Source: Bacteroidota bacterium | GTDB taxonomy: Bacteria > Bacteroidota > Bacteroidia > Chitinophagales > Saprospiraceae | Reading direction: 5' to 3' | Length of the DNA stretch: 47,735 bases | NCBI GenBank assembly: GCA_029567325.1 | Contig: JAKQLF010000346.1 | Location: 1-47,735 of the forward strand | Part shown: in pieces, positions 24,765-33,490 of the stretch | Position numbering within the stretch: the first letter of the stretch is position 1 | Layout of the letters: every line of letters starts with the position of its first letter | Position numbers and translations under genes: made by a program | Notes under the pieces: generated by a model | What the model was told of the DNA's origin: nothing | What the model saw: the letters and a program-made list of their open reading frames with translations, nothing else | Databases searched by the model: none

Positions 24765-27479
24765 ATGATTGGCCATATTAAATTTTTAGCAAAACACTAC
24801 CAAGATATAACCACTGGATTGAAGTCACGGATTAAAATATCATTGTTTTTTATCGGAATGATCTTCCTTGCATTGCCATCGCAGGGCCAAGCCATTCATG
24901 ATTACGTCGAAGGTGAAATCATCCTTCAAATGAAACCTGGCGTAATGCCTGTGGAAGTCTTAAAAAACCTCCAAGTTTCAAATAGTCGTGCTACTAAACC
25001 TAATCTAGAAAAAATTGCAGAAGCACCATTCACCATCTATAAGTTGAAACTTTCATCCGATCAACAAGAAACAAATAAGTTGGTTGAGGTGCTCAGGAAG
25101 GATAGCAGGGTTTTGATGGTACAAAAAAATCGAAAATTAAAGTATAGAAGTATTCCCAACGATCCACTTTTCTCATCTCAATGGCAATTTAAAAACACTC
25201 AAAGTCCTGGAGTAGACTATAATATTGAGAAAGCCTGGGAAATAACAACTGGAGGAGTCACCATCTTTGGAGATACCATTGTAGTAGCTGTTTTGGAAGA
25301 TGGAATTGGCAGACATGATGACATTGTTGGAAATTTATGGAGAAATCATCAAGAAATTCCAGGTGACAAAATTGACAATGATGGTAATGGTTATGTGGAT
25401 GATTATAATGGGTGGAACATAGATACCAAAAATGATGATGTAAATTTGGATGACCGCCACGGAACTTCTGTGGCTGGTATCATCGGTGCTCAAGGCAACA
25501 ATACCATTGGAGTAACTGGCGTCAATTGGAATGTAAAAATTATGTCAGTCGTGACGGGAGAAATCACCGAAGCCAATGTCATTTCAGCTTATTCCTATGT
25601 GTACACTCAAAGAAAACTTTATAATGAAAGCAATGGTAAAAAAGGCGCTTTTATAGTTGCTACGAATTCTTCATGGGGTATAGACAGAGGAAAACCATCT
25701 GAAGCGCCAATTTGGTGTTCGTTTTATGATTCTTTAGGCTCTGTTGGCATTTTGAACTGTGCAGCAACGATAAATGAATCTATAAATGTGGATGAAGAAG
25801 GAGACTTACCCACCACTTGTTCTAGTAATTTTTTGATTGCAGTTACCAATGTCAATAGAAATGATATCAAGACATCGAGCAGTGGTTTTGGTAAAAAAAA
25901 TATTGATCTAGGTGCTTTTGGAGATGCAACGTACAACACAACGTCTTCCAATAAATATGCAACATTCACAGGCACGTCTGCAGCTACACCGCATGTTGCA
26001 GGAGCTATTGCTTTGGCATACTCCGTTCCTTGCTCTAAATTGATGAACGAAGTTCGCAAAGATCCGGCAAATGCTGCATTGTTTTTAAAACATGAATTAC
26101 TGAGCTCAACAAAATCCAATGCGAGTTTGGCAGGAATCACCAGCGCACAAGGCAGATTGGATATTGGGAATTTCATAACCAAAGTTAATAGCTGGTGTAA
26201 CGAATGTAGCGCACCTCTTATTGATGATAATTACGACGTGGCTGAAGAAGGTGAGTTGAGGGTTTCTATCGCAGAAAAACCCAATAACGTGAAAATTGAT
26301 CTCAGAATCAGGGTGGTAGGTTCTGCTGAATGGACAATGTATGAAAATGTAAATGCCAATACGATCATCAATGGATTACGATTGTGTAATGATTATGAAT
26401 ATCAATTAAAAACTTCATGTGATAGCTCTGTACTTACTGATTTTCAGTATTCTAGATTTATCACTTCTTTTGGTTGTTGTCCACAGCCAGTCATCCAATC
26501 TATCAAAGAGGATGACAATGTTTTGTTCATCAGCCTTACTCAACAAGATTTGGTGGATAACAGTATTCTGGAAATAAGGGAAAAAGATGCTGACAAGTGG
26601 GTATATCTACCCTTTGATATAGAATATTCAGTCGATGAATTGGAAAATTGCAAACTTTACGAATATCGTTTAACCAATAGCTGCTTAGATGGCAGGTCTT
26701 TTTCACCAATTTCAAAAGAAAGTACTTTCTACACAAATTGCGGAAATTGTACAGCTGAAGCATATTGCAATGACTTCAATTTTGATAATGATCAGGAATG
26801 GATAACTTCTGTAGGCTTAGGTGGTTCACTTTGGGAGTCAGGAAAAGATGAAAAGGGGCTTGGTTCATTCCTTGGATATAAAGTGCCTAAACTGGAAAGA
26901 AATAAGGAATTTGATCTGGAGATAATCCCTGGATTTCTCAACCAAACTTATCAAGAATTCTTTAAAGTTTACATTGACTTGAATCAGGACGCAGAATTTT
27001 CTGCCAACGAGTTATTGTATAGATCAGAAACGAGATTGCCTTTTGTAAGGGATACAATTTTGATACCATCCGATGCCAAGCCAGGTATCACAAGAATGCG
27101 CGTAATCATGAGTTTTGATGACAATAATATCGACTGTAATGCTGAAGAAAATTATGGTGAAATTGAAGATTATTGTGTTGAAATTTTGCAATCCGTTGGT
27201 GTAATAGAATCTTCAGATCTCAACAACGAAATCTCAATTTTGAATACGATCATTACCAATAATGAAATAGGTATCAAAACAAGTTTAACTGATAGTGAAG
27301 TTCTGACTTTGAGTCTTTATGGGTTGGATGGCAGAATATTTGACCAGCAGCAATTGTTTTTTGGTTCACAAAAACAGCAAACAACGTTGAACATTCCTCA
27401 AAACCTGAACGCTGGACTTTACATTCTGAACATACAAGGAAAGCAAACCAGGAAATCATTCAAGGTTTTGAAACCATAA
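24765..27479 (+). CDS. Secreted S8 (subtilisin) peptidase with GEVED and T9SS sorting domains
   Basis: 904 residues from the ATG at 24765 (an upstream in-frame TTG at 24720 is less likely). A signal peptide with core ISLFFIGMIFLALPSQGQA precedes an inhibitor-like propeptide (EGEIILQMKPGVMPVEVLKN). The catalytic triad is Asp179 (VAVLEDGIG), His232 (DDRHGTSVAGIIGA) and Ser405 (TFTGTSAATPHVAGA). Two fibronectin-like Cys-containing segments follow, then a GEVED domain (KVYIDLNQDAEFSANELLYR ... ENYGEIEDYCVEI). The last 80 residues, ending GLYILNIQGKQTRKSFKVLK, are a type A T9SS C-terminal sorting domain. The protein should be exported across both membranes and anchored or released at the surface. 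Confidence 0.92.
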   Translation: MIGHIKFLAKHYQDITTGLKSRIKISLFFIGMIFLALPSQGQAIHDYVEGEIILQMKPGVMPVEVLKNLQVSNSRATKPNLEKIAEAPFTIYKLKLSSDQQETNKLVEVLRKDSRVLMVQKNRKLKYRSIPNDPLFSSQWQFKNTQSPGVDYNIEKAWEITTGGVTIFGDTIVVAVLEDGIGRHDDIVGNLWRNHQEIPGDKIDNDGNGYVDDYNGWNIDTKNDDVNLDDRHGTSVAGIIGAQGNNTIGVTGVNWNVKIMSVVTGEITEANVISAYSYVYTQRKLYNESNGKKGAFIVATNSSWGIDRGKPSEAPIWCSFYDSLGSVGILNCAATINESINVDEEGDLPTTCSSNFLIAVTNVNRNDIKTSSSGFGKKNIDLGAFGDATYNTTSSNKYATFTGTSAATPHVAGAIALAYSVPCSKLMNEVRKDPANAALFLKHELLSSTKSNASLAGITSAQGRLDIGNFITKVNSWCNECSAPLIDDNYDVAEEGELRVSIAEKPNNVKIDLRIRVVGSAEWTMYENVNANTIINGLRLCNDYEYQLKTSCDSSVLTDFQYSRFITSFGCCPQPVIQSIKEDDNVLFISLTQQDLVDNSILEIREKDADKWVYLPFDIEYSVDELENCKLYEYRLTNSCLDGRSFSPISKESTFYTNCGNCTAEAYCNDFNFDNDQEWITSVGLGGSLWESGKDEKGLGSFLGYKVPKLERNKEFDLEIIPGFLNQTYQEFFKVYIDLNQDAEFSANELLYRSETRLPFVRDTILIPSDAKPGITRMRVIMSFDDNNIDCNAEENYGEIEDYCVEILQSVGVIESSDLNNEISILNTIITNNEIGIKTSLTDSEVLTLSLYGLDGRIFDQQQLFFGSQKQQTTLNIPQNLNAGLYILNIQGKQTRKSFKVLKP

Positions 27480-27483
27480 ATTT

Positions 27484-28116
27484 ATGTTGACCATTTTAGT
27501 CTCAATTTTGGCAAGTTTAATCTCCGTGGTTAATCCACTGGGAGCAGTACCACTATTTATATCCCTTACTAAAGATTATACCAAACGAGAAAGGCAGATT
27601 ACATCTTTACACATAAGCTTGTACTTTGTCATGATCCTGGGTGCTTTTTTCTTGGCAGGTACATTTCTACTTCAATTTTTTGGGATTAGTATTTATGCGA
27701 TGCGTATTGCAGGTGGTCTAGTTATTTTATCGAGTGGCTTCAGTTTACTGAATGGTAAATTTGAGCAGTCAAGGGCCATCAATTCAAAAGTTAGAGAAGA
27801 AGCTCTGGCAAAACATGATATATCTTTTACACCAATGGCTATGCCCATGCTTTCTGGACCGGGATCTATTTCAATACTCATAACATTCTACAATGAATAC
27901 GAGGGAACTGCTGAACGATTGGGCATTTTTTGCATGATCATACTCACTGGATTCATAGTTTTCCTTGTCCTTAGAGCGGCTCCTTGGGTTGGTAAATTTC
28001 TTGGAGAGGCTGGTTTAAAAGCCATTTCAAGAATCATGGGATTTATTGTAATGTCGATTGGAATTCAATACATCATTGTTGGTGTAGTTGCATTAGTTTC
28101 TTCCTTAGAAAACTAA
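27484..28116 (+). CDS. MarC family membrane protein
   Basis: 210 residues with six predicted membrane helices. ASLISVVNPLGAVPLFISLT at the N-terminus is the MarC signature, repeated in altered form as AMPMLSGPGSISILITF in the second half. Function is unsettled; the family was once thought to confer multiple antibiotic resistance. The ATG lies four bases after the stop of the secreted protease gene, so they may be co-transcribed although no functional link is known. The MntR-like regulator follows on the same strand after 83 bases with its own promoter. Confidence 0.88.
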   Translation: MLTILVSILASLISVVNPLGAVPLFISLTKDYTKRERQITSLHISLYFVMILGAFFLAGTFLLQFFGISIYAMRIAGGLVILSSGFSLLNGKFEQSRAINSKVREEALAKHDISFTPMAMPMLSGPGSISILITFYNEYEGTAERLGIFCMIILTGFIVFLVLRAAPWVGKFLGEAGLKAISRIMGFIVMSIGIQYIIVGVVALVSSLEN

Positions 28117-28128
28117 ATGCTTAATTTA

Positions 28129-28168
28129 TTAGGCTTGTCTTAAAATTATTTTTAAGCTTGTCTAAAAA
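28129..28168 (+). promoter_or_regulatory. Tandem DtxR/MntR-like operator boxes
   Basis: Two copies, TTAGGCTTGTCTTAAAA (28129-28145) and TTAAGCTTGTCTAAAAA (28152-28168), agree at 15 of 17 positions and are 23 bases apart, about two helical turns. Each is imperfectly palindromic (TTTAnnCnnGnnTAAA in the second) and resembles the TTAGG..CCTAA type box of DtxR-family repressors. The second ends four bases before the -7 box and covers the -33 region. Confidence 0.6.
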
Positions 28169-28172
28169 TCAT

Positions 28173-28180
28173 TATCTTTG
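28173..28180 (+). promoter_or_regulatory. -7 box for the mntR-like gene
   Basis: TATCTTTG matches TAnnTTTG. The predicted start near 28186 supports translation from the ATG at 28200 and excludes the upstream TTG at 28158. Confidence 0.62.
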
Positions 28181-28199
28181 TGGAAACTATTTTGCAAAT

Positions 28200-28865
28200 A
28201 TGTACCAAGCAACCACAGCAGAAGAAAACTATCTTAAGGCTATTTTCAAAATTGCAGAAAAGGAAAAGAAGTCGGTAAGTACCAATTCTTTGGCCAAAGC
28301 TTTACAAACCTCGCCAGCGTCTATTACGGACATGATCAAAAAAATGGCCGATAAAAACCTGCTGAATTACGAAAAATACAAAGGTGTCACCCTGACAATA
28401 GATGGTAATAAAATTGCTACGGAACTCATCAGACGGCATAGGCTTTGGGAAGTTTTTTTAGTAGAAAAATTGAGATTTGCCTGGCATCAAGTTCATGAAA
28501 TTGCGGAAGAGTTAGAACATATTGGTTCACCGGAATTGATAACCCGTTTGGATGCTTTTTTAGATTATCCAAAATTTGATCCTCATGGAGATCCTATTCC
28601 CAATGCAGAAGGGCGATTCACCATCAGGACTCAGCTGCCACTTGGTGATCTGGGTAAGAACATAGAAAGTGTTTTATTGGGTGTAAAAGAACACAGCACT
28701 CCCTTTTTAGAATATCTACACGACCTCAACATCAAAATAGGAACCAATATTCTGATCAAAGAAAGAACAGAATATGATCATTCTCTTTCCATTTTGGTAG
28801 ACAAAAAGAGAGAAATTTCTATCAGTCAACAAGTTGCACAAAACCTTTTGGTCAAACGTGTTTAA
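28200..28865 (+). CDS. mntR: DtxR/MntR-family metal-dependent transcriptional regulator
   Basis: 221 residues. The N-terminal winged helix reads ATTAEENYLKAIFKI, then TNSLAKALQTSPASITDMIK (recognition helix) and GVTLTIDGNKIATELIRRHR. The dimerisation/metal domain follows with LWEVFLVEKLRFAWHQVHEIAEELEH, containing the conserved His and Glu metal ligands, and FDPHGDPIPNAEG. The C-terminal 70 residues are a FeoA/SH3-like domain. It should repress metal uptake when Mn2+ or Fe2+ is abundant. Tandem operator-like boxes overlap its own promoter, so it is probably autoregulated and controls the binding-protein and ATPase genes downstream. Confidence 0.88.
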   Translation: MYQATTAEENYLKAIFKIAEKEKKSVSTNSLAKALQTSPASITDMIKKMADKNLLNYEKYKGVTLTIDGNKIATELIRRHRLWEVFLVEKLRFAWHQVHEIAEELEHIGSPELITRLDAFLDYPKFDPHGDPIPNAEGRFTIRTQLPLGDLGKNIESVLLGVKEHSTPFLEYLHDLNIKIGTNILIKERTEYDHSLSILVDKKREISISQQVAQNLLVKRV

Positions 28866-28985
28866 TTATATAAAATGAATCTAAGCGCCCATCTTTCAAA
28901 AGAAATTAAACCCATTACCTTCAAGTTGTTGAGTCCAAAACTGGCTTATCTCTTAAAAAATTGTGTGTGGACTTTAGAGGGCAAA

Positions 28986-29996
28986 ATGACTTTTATTATT
29001 TATTTATTTTGGTCAATTTCCACCATCCTCAACGCTCAAACAAAGCCAATAGTAGTTGCTTCTGCATCTATTTTTCAAGATATGGCCAACCAGATTGGTG
29101 GAGAATTTGTAGATGTAAGAACGATTGTTCCCATAGGAGGCGACCCACATTTGTACGAGCCAACACCAAGTGATGCACAATTGGTACAAAAATCAAACCT
29201 TATATTAATCAATGGACTCACTTTTGAAGGCTGGATTGCAGAACTGATTGCCAATTCCGGAACTAAAGCTCAGACCGTGAGAATTACTGAAGACATCATA
29301 CCGATAGCGTCTGATTTACATGCTGGAGCCACTGACCCTCATGCCTGGATGACAGCTTCCAATGGATTGATTTATATCAGGAACATTTACAATGCACTCA
29401 AAACTGTGGTGGATTCCAAATTTTGGCCTCAGCTAGAAAAAAATTACGAAGCTTACAAACAAGAGCTGGAAGCTTTAGATCAATATATTTTTAATAAAAT
29501 CAAAGAAATTCCGGAGGGTCAGCGCATATTGGTGACCTCACACGATGCATTCAATTATTATGGGAGTAGATACGGACTTACCCTTAGTGCGGTAATGGGA
29601 ATATCTACAGAATCTGATGCGCAAACTGCGGATATGAAGAGAGTCATTGATAATATTGTCACGCACCGAATTCCTGCCATCTTTATAGAAACAACCATCA
29701 ACCCAAAGTTGATCAAACAAATAGCAGAAGATCATAAAGTAAAAATTGGAGGGGAGTTGTATGCCGATTCAATAGGACCAGAAGGCAGCTCAGGAGAATC
29801 CTATATCAAAATGTTAAAGAGCAATACCAATACGATTGTTGCAGCACTTTCAGGCATATCTGTAGAAAAAACAAAATTAGATAATGATTCAAGTGGTCTT
29901 AATTTGAGTGTGATGGCAGGAATCATAATTTTCCTGCTTGCCTCGATCATTTATATGATTAGAAAGTTAGATCATGCACATATAAACAAAGCATAA
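28986..29996 (+). CDS. Metal ABC transporter substrate-binding protein (TroA/PsaA type) with C-terminal membrane anchor
   Basis: 336 residues from the ATG at 28986; an in-frame ATG at 28875 would put 37 poorly conserved residues before the signal peptide MTFIIYLFWSISTILNAQ. The four ligands typical of manganese/iron cluster A-I proteins are recognisable: His in GGDPHLYEP, His in ATDPHAWM, Glu in AIFIETTINPK and Asp in LYADSIGPEG. There is no long His-rich loop as in ZnuA. The C-terminus adds a helix VMAGIIIFLLASIIYMIRK, so this binding protein is probably held in the inner membrane, which is unusual. It sits between mntR and an ATPase gene. Confidence 0.87.
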   Translation: MTFIIYLFWSISTILNAQTKPIVVASASIFQDMANQIGGEFVDVRTIVPIGGDPHLYEPTPSDAQLVQKSNLILINGLTFEGWIAELIANSGTKAQTVRITEDIIPIASDLHAGATDPHAWMTASNGLIYIRNIYNALKTVVDSKFWPQLEKNYEAYKQELEALDQYIFNKIKEIPEGQRILVTSHDAFNYYGSRYGLTLSAVMGISTESDAQTADMKRVIDNIVTHRIPAIFIETTINPKLIKQIAEDHKVKIGGELYADSIGPEGSSGESYIKMLKSNTNTIVAALSGISVEKTKLDNDSSGLNLSVMAGIIIFLLASIIYMIRKLDHAHINKA

Positions 29997-29998
29997 CT

Positions 29999-30739
29999 AT
30001 GGATGTAATTTCTGTAAAAGGTCTCAATGTGTCTTACCAAAATAAGCGCGTTTTGACCAATATCTATTTGACCGTTGAGTCTGGTCATACTTATGGTGTC
30101 ATCGGACCAAATGGCGCTGGAAAATCAACATTATTTAAATGTATTCTTGGATTAATTGATGCAGACGCAGGAGATATACAAGTATTTGGTCAATCAGTTG
30201 AATACCATAGAAAAAGAATTGCATATGTACCTCAGAGAGATGAAGTTGATTGGAGTTTTCCTGCCACTGTCCAGGATTTGGTTTTGATGGGTAGATACCC
30301 GCACAAGCGTGTTTTGCAAAGATTAAACAGTAAAGATCACGAAATCGCTCATTATGCAATGGAGAAATTGGGCATTGCTGAGTTTGCAAACAGGCAAATA
30401 GGGCAATTATCTGGAGGTCAGCAACAAAGGGTTTTTATAGCCAGGGCTCTTGCTCAAGAAGCCGATCTCTTTTTTTTTGATGAACCCTTTGTTGGTGTCG
30501 ATATAACTACTGAAGAAAAGATCATTACTATTATGAAAGACCTTGCAAAGGAAGGAAAAACTGTTCTGGTAGTACACCACGATTTATCAACCGTTGACCA
30601 ATACTTTTCCAAAGTAATCATGATAAATCAAAGACTCATTGCCTTTGGTGATACAGCTGAAGTTTTTATACCTGAGCATATTGCCAAATGTTATGGAGCT
30701 CAGTTGACCATGTTGCATAAAACAGGGATTTATCAATAG
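29999..30739 (+). CDS. Metal ABC transporter ATP-binding protein (MntA/ZnuC type)
   Basis: 246 residues. Walker A GPNGAGKST (36-44), Q-loop YVPQRDEVDWSFPATV, signature LSGGQQQR, Walker B DLFFFDEPFVGVD and H-loop VVHHDLST identify an ABC ATPase; the PQRDEVDWSFP stretch is characteristic of manganese/zinc importers. It starts three bases after the binding-protein gene. The expected membrane permease (ABC-3 family) is not next to it: the following gene is on the opposite strand with only two bases between stops. The permease must be encoded elsewhere or has been lost. Confidence 0.92.
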   Translation: MDVISVKGLNVSYQNKRVLTNIYLTVESGHTYGVIGPNGAGKSTLFKCILGLIDADAGDIQVFGQSVEYHRKRIAYVPQRDEVDWSFPATVQDLVLMGRYPHKRVLQRLNSKDHEIAHYAMEKLGIAEFANRQIGQLSGGQQQRVFIARALAQEADLFFFDEPFVGVDITTEEKIITIMKDLAKEGKTVLVVHHDLSTVDQYFSKVIMINQRLIAFGDTAEVFIPEHIAKCYGAQLTMLHKTGIYQ

Positions 30740-30741
30740 CT

Positions 30742-31542
30742 TTAAATGGAGATGGCTTCGATTTTTACACCCCCTTTTTTGATGTAACTCAACATGCCAT
30801 ATTGGCCCCAAAAATGAGCTGCACCACAAGTCATGAAACTGGAGATACGGTTTTCATTTACTATAGATACTACCCTCTCGGCCATGTGTTTATTTCTTTG
30901 ATAAATGAGTTTGTCGCGCAATGCTCCCATACTTTTCTTTGATAAATGGTAGATTACTTTTAGGTCCTGAGAAGCATATGCTTTTTCCAGTTGCTTAATT
31001 TGTTTTCTAAATTTACCCACATTCCTGACTACGCCTTTCAGCATTCTTAGCTGGCCATCGATGGGAATGGATCTGGCAAGTTCTTCTTGGAAAGCCACTG
31101 ATTCCAATCCACCTGTTTCCATTTGTTGGTGCATTGCTTGCAAAAATAACAACATATCTAGTGGAGGATCATTGTTGGGAGATAAAATCTGCTGCGCCAT
31201 CATAGCGCTGATATACATAGGATGTAATTTACGGACTTTATCAAAGTCTAGACTGAAATGTTTTGAAAGGACGGTTGTCATCTTTTCAACCATTTTTTTA
31301 TTTAACAAATGGGTGATATCCAAGTCATCTTGAAAACTAAAAAGAGATTCTGAAGACGACCTTTTTTCATTAAAATCTATCTCTCCATAATACGCGCCAC
31401 ATCTTTCCAAATAAGTCAAAACATTGCCATAATGCTTCATAGTAGCATCATTAGCTGTATGCATTGTTCCAAATAAATAATGACTTCTTTGAGAACCCTC
31501 TTTCGATAATTTAAATAATAAAGTATTTGATTGGATACCCAC
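30742..31542 (-). CDS. TraB/GumN family protein
   Basis: 266 residues. It begins with GTG at 31542, three bases after the stop of the proline dehydrogenase gene; no ATG precedes the conserved block. HYLFGTMHTANDATMKHYG near the N-terminus and FMTCGAAHFWGQYGMLSYIKKGG at the C-terminus are the two family motifs (GTMH and GxxHxxG) that align with putative metal-dependent peptidase residues of the TIKI/TraB/GumN superfamily. No signal peptide is evident, so it is probably cytoplasmic. It is the last gene of the ridA-aroE-prodh operon. Confidence 0.83.
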   Translation of the reverse strand: MGIQSNTLLFKLSKEGSQRSHYLFGTMHTANDATMKHYGNVLTYLERCGAYYGEIDFNEKRSSSESLFSFQDDLDITHLLNKKMVEKMTTVLSKHFSLDFDKVRKLHPMYISAMMAQQILSPNNDPPLDMLLFLQAMHQQMETGGLESVAFQEELARSIPIDGQLRMLKGVVRNVGKFRKQIKQLEKAYASQDLKVIYHLSKKSMGALRDKLIYQRNKHMAERVVSIVNENRISSFMTCGAAHFWGQYGMLSYIKKGGVKIEAISI

Positions 31543-31544
31543 TT

Positions 31545-32762
31545 TTAGAGTCTTCTACGGGTAATTTCCTTGTTGAGGAGAGATAATTCTCTACTAGTTT
31601 CGCCTGTTATAGAGGTGTTTTCCTGAGCCCTGCGAATAAGATAAGGAATTACTTCTTTCACAGGTCCATATGGAACATACTTTGCCACATTAAACCCAGC
31701 ATTTGCCAGATTGAATGTGATGTAATCGCTCATTCCATAAAGTTGGCAGAAATTGATGTGAGGGTGTGTTTTATCCAGGCTTCTCAGCATTATTTCATCA
31801 GCCATCATTTTATTGGAATACAAATTATGCGTTGCATTACAAAATCCTATGGTCTCGTAATTTTCCAAACAATAAAGAACTGCTTCATTGTAGTCATGGT
31901 CGGTTCCTTCTTTGGTTTTGTGTATAGGAGATTCATAACCCATTTCCAAGGCTCTTTTATTTTCCTTTTCCATATAGGCACCCCTAACCAATTTAGCTCC
32001 AAAAATAAATCCCTTTTCGAGCGCTATTTGATGATCTTTTTTAAGTTGAGCAAGTTTGCTGTGCTGGTAACACTGATAAGTATTGTAAACAATTACTTTT
32101 TCTTTGTTGTAATACTCCATCATCTCCATGGCCAATTGGTCGATTGGCTTTTGAATCCAACTTTCTTCAGCATCTATAAAAACGCCAACGCCCAACTCAG
32201 ACGCCTTACCACAAATTTTATCGAGTCTGGCTTCTAGTTTTGAAAATAGATTTTGTTCTCTTTTATCCAATTCCAGCTCAGAATTGAGTTTTTCAAGAAT
32301 TTCATTTTTGACGAGGCCTGTTATTTTTATGCTTATAACTGGTACGCTATTATTAGCCGCCGCCATTTCTAAAGCTTTGAGATTTTCATGCATTACTTCA
32401 TCGAGATCCTCTTCTTTTGATTTACCTTCTGCTCCATAATCTAAGATGGTCAACGTATCAAGATGATAAAGTTTGTCAATTGTTTTCTGACTGTGAAGGA
32501 TGGTGTCTCCCCCAACAAATTGTTTGAAAATGGTGCTTTTTATGATGGTTTCTGCGAATGGAAAACGGAGTTTGATTGCCCAAAGAGCCAATTTGCTTGC
32601 AATGTTAACCAACATGGGGTTATTCATCAATTTGAATAACAAAGCGGTTCTTTTTAACTCAAAATCTGTTTTAAAGGAAAAAGCTATTTCAGTATTTGAA
32701 AAATCAACAGGACTCCCCGAAGGTTCGGGTTCCTCATTTAACTCAATTATTTTTGATTCCAT
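31545..32762 (-). CDS. proline dehydrogenase (monofunctional)
   Basis: 405 residues from ATG 32762; a TTG nine bases upstream is a weaker candidate. The enzyme oxidises proline to pyrroline-5-carboxylate with FAD, passing electrons to the respiratory chain. LVRGAYMEKENKRALEMGY and the C-terminal YVPYGPVKEVIPYLIRRAQE (with the substrate-binding YLxRR pattern) are diagnostic, along with FIDAEESWIQKPID. It overlaps the aroE 3' end by 16 bases, suggesting coupling. No P5C dehydrogenase gene is in this window. Confidence 0.93.
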   Translation of the reverse strand: MESKIIELNEEPEPSGSPVDFSNTEIAFSFKTDFELKRTALLFKLMNNPMLVNIASKLALWAIKLRFPFAETIIKSTIFKQFVGGDTILHSQKTIDKLYHLDTLTILDYGAEGKSKEEDLDEVMHENLKALEMAAANNSVPVISIKITGLVKNEILEKLNSELELDKREQNLFSKLEARLDKICGKASELGVGVFIDAEESWIQKPIDQLAMEMMEYYNKEKVIVYNTYQCYQHSKLAQLKKDHQIALEKGFIFGAKLVRGAYMEKENKRALEMGYESPIHKTKEGTDHDYNEAVLYCLENYETIGFCNATHNLYSNKMMADEIMLRSLDKTHPHINFCQLYGMSDYITFNLANAGFNVAKYVPYGPVKEVIPYLIRRAQENTSITGETSRELSLLNKEITRRRL

Positions 32763-33487
32763 ATCTCCCAAGATTTTTCTGCCTGAAGAACCAACATATC
32801 AGCGCCGTTTTTTGTTTTGGCGCCCATTTCTTTTCCTTTTCTGAGGAATGATGTTTCTGCAGGATTGTATACAAGATCATAAAGATAATGATTTTTACTT
32901 AGAACATCATAAGGTAAATTTGGATATTCATCAACATGCGGATACATGCCCAATGGTGTTGTATTGATGATCAGATGGTGATCTTGTATTATCGAAGGCG
33001 TGAGTTGTTCGTACGTAATGTAATCTTGCTTTCGCGATATGACTAAAAATGGAATTTGCAAAGCTTTTAAAACATAATAAACAGCTTTGGCAGCTCCGCC
33101 TGTACCAAGAACAAGTGCTTTCCCGCTAAAATTTTCACCGATGAAATCCACCAGTGATGTTCTAAATCCGTACTCGTCGGTATTATAACCATACAGAATT
33201 CCATCAATGTTTTTTACACAATTGACAGCGCCGATGGCAGTAGCGCAATCATCAGTTTCTTTCAAAAAATCTAAAATATCCTCTTTATATGGTATAGTGA
33301 CATTAAATCCCAATACACCGTCATCTATGATTTTTTGCACTTCCAAAATGTGTTGCAGAGGGTATGCATCATAAGCACATCCGACAATGTTTTCTCTTTC
33401 AAACTTCTCTGCAAAATATTTAGGAGAAAAAGAATGAGACAAAGGGAAGCCGATCAAGCCGTATTTTTTCATTACAATAGTCTCCAT
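32747..33487 (-). CDS. aroE: shikimate dehydrogenase
   Basis: 246 residues. The start could also be the ATG at 33472, giving MKKYGLIGFPLSHSFSPKYF, which resembles the usual N-terminus; the upstream ATG lies 3 bases after the ridA stop. It reduces 3-dehydroshikimate with NADPH in aromatic amino-acid synthesis. GFPLSHSFSP holds the shikimate-binding serines, NVTIPYKEDI the catalytic Lys, NTDEYGF the Asp and LGTGGAAKAVYYVL the dinucleotide loop. The size (about 245) is short compared with E. coli AroE (272), as is common in Bacteroidota. Confidence 0.93.
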   Translation of the reverse strand: METIVMKKYGLIGFPLSHSFSPKYFAEKFERENIVGCAYDAYPLQHILEVQKIIDDGVLGFNVTIPYKEDILDFLKETDDCATAIGAVNCVKNIDGILYGYNTDEYGFRTSLVDFIGENFSGKALVLGTGGAAKAVYYVLKALQIPFLVISRKQDYITYEQLTPSIIQDHHLIINTTPLGMYPHVDEYPNLPYDVLSKNHYLYDLVYNPAETSFLRKGKEMGAKTKNGADMLVLQAEKSWEIWNQK

Positions 33488-33490
33488 AGG

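Noticed and set aside
31743-32237. Plus-strand 164-codon frame inside the proline dehydrogenase gene
   Set aside because: The minus-strand frame shows clear proline dehydrogenase motifs across the same interval.
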